A stretch of DNA of 64,000 nucleotides from Blattamonas nauphoetae. Taxonomy: Eukaryota > Preaxostyla > Oxymonadida. The notes below the pieces were generated by a model. That model saw only the letters and a program-made list of their open reading frames with translations. It was not told where the DNA came from and did no database searches. Every line of letters begins with the position of its first letter. Within the stretch, counting starts at the first letter, position 1. The DNA is taken from assembly GCA_033064195.1 (NCBI GenBank), contig JARBJD010000006.1, forward strand, positions 682,001 through 746,000, in the 5' to 3' direction. Made by a program: the position numbers and the translations under genes. Below, piece after piece: positions 63,838 to 64,000 of the stretch.

Positions 63838-64000
63838 GTGTATGGTTGAGGAGAGGAGGAGGGGAGCTGAGTGTATGGTTGAGGAGAGGAGGAGGGAAGC
63901 TGAGTGTATGGTTGAGGAGAGGAGGAGGGGAGCTGAGTGTATGGTTGAGGAGAGGAGGAGGGGAGCTGTGTGTATGGTTGAGGAGAGGAGGAGGGGAGCT
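63838..64000. repeat. 33-bp G-rich minisatellite, about five copies to the window end
   Basis: The unit is GAGGAGAGGAGGAGGGGAGC followed by TGAGTGTATGGTT. Runs of GGAGGGG on one strand could form triplex or quadruplex structures. It continues beyond the window. Confidence 0.85.

Larger units (their letters stand above)
61567..64000. mobile_element. Left end of a third GGCATG-type element, extends past the window
   Basis: At 61567 the beta-helix frame is cut by GGCATG followed by a tandem array AACCCTGTAGGTA (three units to 61621). This is the same architecture as MITE-like elements 1 and 2 (GGCATG tip plus tandem units ending TGTAGGT). The right end and the duplication (expected tcagatca) lie beyond 64000, so the identity is provisional. 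The interior seen so far is spacer, a purine-rich degenerate tract (62030-62200) and two minisatellites. Confidence 0.5.

Noticed and set aside
62226-63849. Long repetitive frames ECLVAMEDDG as protein-coding genes
   Set aside because: Both come only from the 30-bp repeat, with no unique start, end or splice context.
62211-64000. CRISPR array
   Set aside because: The repeats are head to tail with no unique spacers, and the genome is eukaryotic.
1-64000. tRNA, rRNA or other structured RNA genes
   Set aside because: I looked for cloverleaf-like and conserved rRNA sequence and saw nothing convincing; a covariance-model search would be needed to exclude small RNAs.

Overview
The window looks like nuclear DNA of a gene-dense, intron-containing protist. 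Many introns are tiny (about 30-110 nt, GT..AG). The protein set is short-spaced genes on both strands, repetitive HEAT-like paralogs, HGD/DLG-type protein kinases with accessory domains and a parallel beta-helix protein with a signal peptide. I think this best fits an oxymonad/Preaxostyla flagellate (Blattamonas or Monocercomonoides type). That assignment is inference from gene style; no rRNA, tRNA or marker gene was found to prove it.

Region by region. 0.5-12.1 kb is one minus-strand host gene, a protein kinase with a C-terminal SPRY-like domain. It is split by two insertions: a 4.9-kb TIR element (1011-5903, 8-bp target duplication) and a DIRS-type tyrosine-recombinase retrotransposon (6467-11230). 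The TIR element carries a decayed cysteine-rich membrane-protein gene, which itself holds two MITE-like elements (1953-2879 and 3910-4710), each with an 8-bp duplication. 13-32 kb is packed with three unnamed paralogous families (H1, H2, H3) around a Rab-like GTPase whose reading frame appears to splice directly into a kinase-SPRY module (19.2-22.6 kb). 32.5-41.6 kb holds long single genes: a 940-residue unknown, a PPP-family phosphatase with a roughly 600-residue extra N-terminus, a coiled-coil protein and a PlsC-type acyltransferase. 42.0-44.5 kb is a kinase fused to ubiquitin-like domains, interrupted by a 475-bp MITE. 45-52.6 kb has two more H3 copies, decayed repeated sequence and two sister MITEs of 599 and 597 bp with TAA duplications. 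52.6-56.4 kb is the most complete H1 copy. 56.9 kb onward is a beta-helix surface protein gene, cut by a 2.9-kb TIR element that has captured coiled-coil coding sequence and cut again at 61567 by the left end of another element that runs off the window through two minisatellites.

Taken together, this is a family-expansion and signalling neighbourhood (kinases, GTPase, phosphatase) invaded by DNA transposons that insert in exons. In most cases removing the element with one copy of its duplication restores an open host frame, which allowed boundaries to be set to the base. The two most notable biological predictions are the Rab-kinase-SPRY fusion and the kinase-tandem-Ubl fusion. The most notable structural ones are a superfamily of 8-bp-TSD elements with (TA)GRCATG ends that carries host genes, and a DIRS element whose circle-junction logic can be read directly from the sequence.
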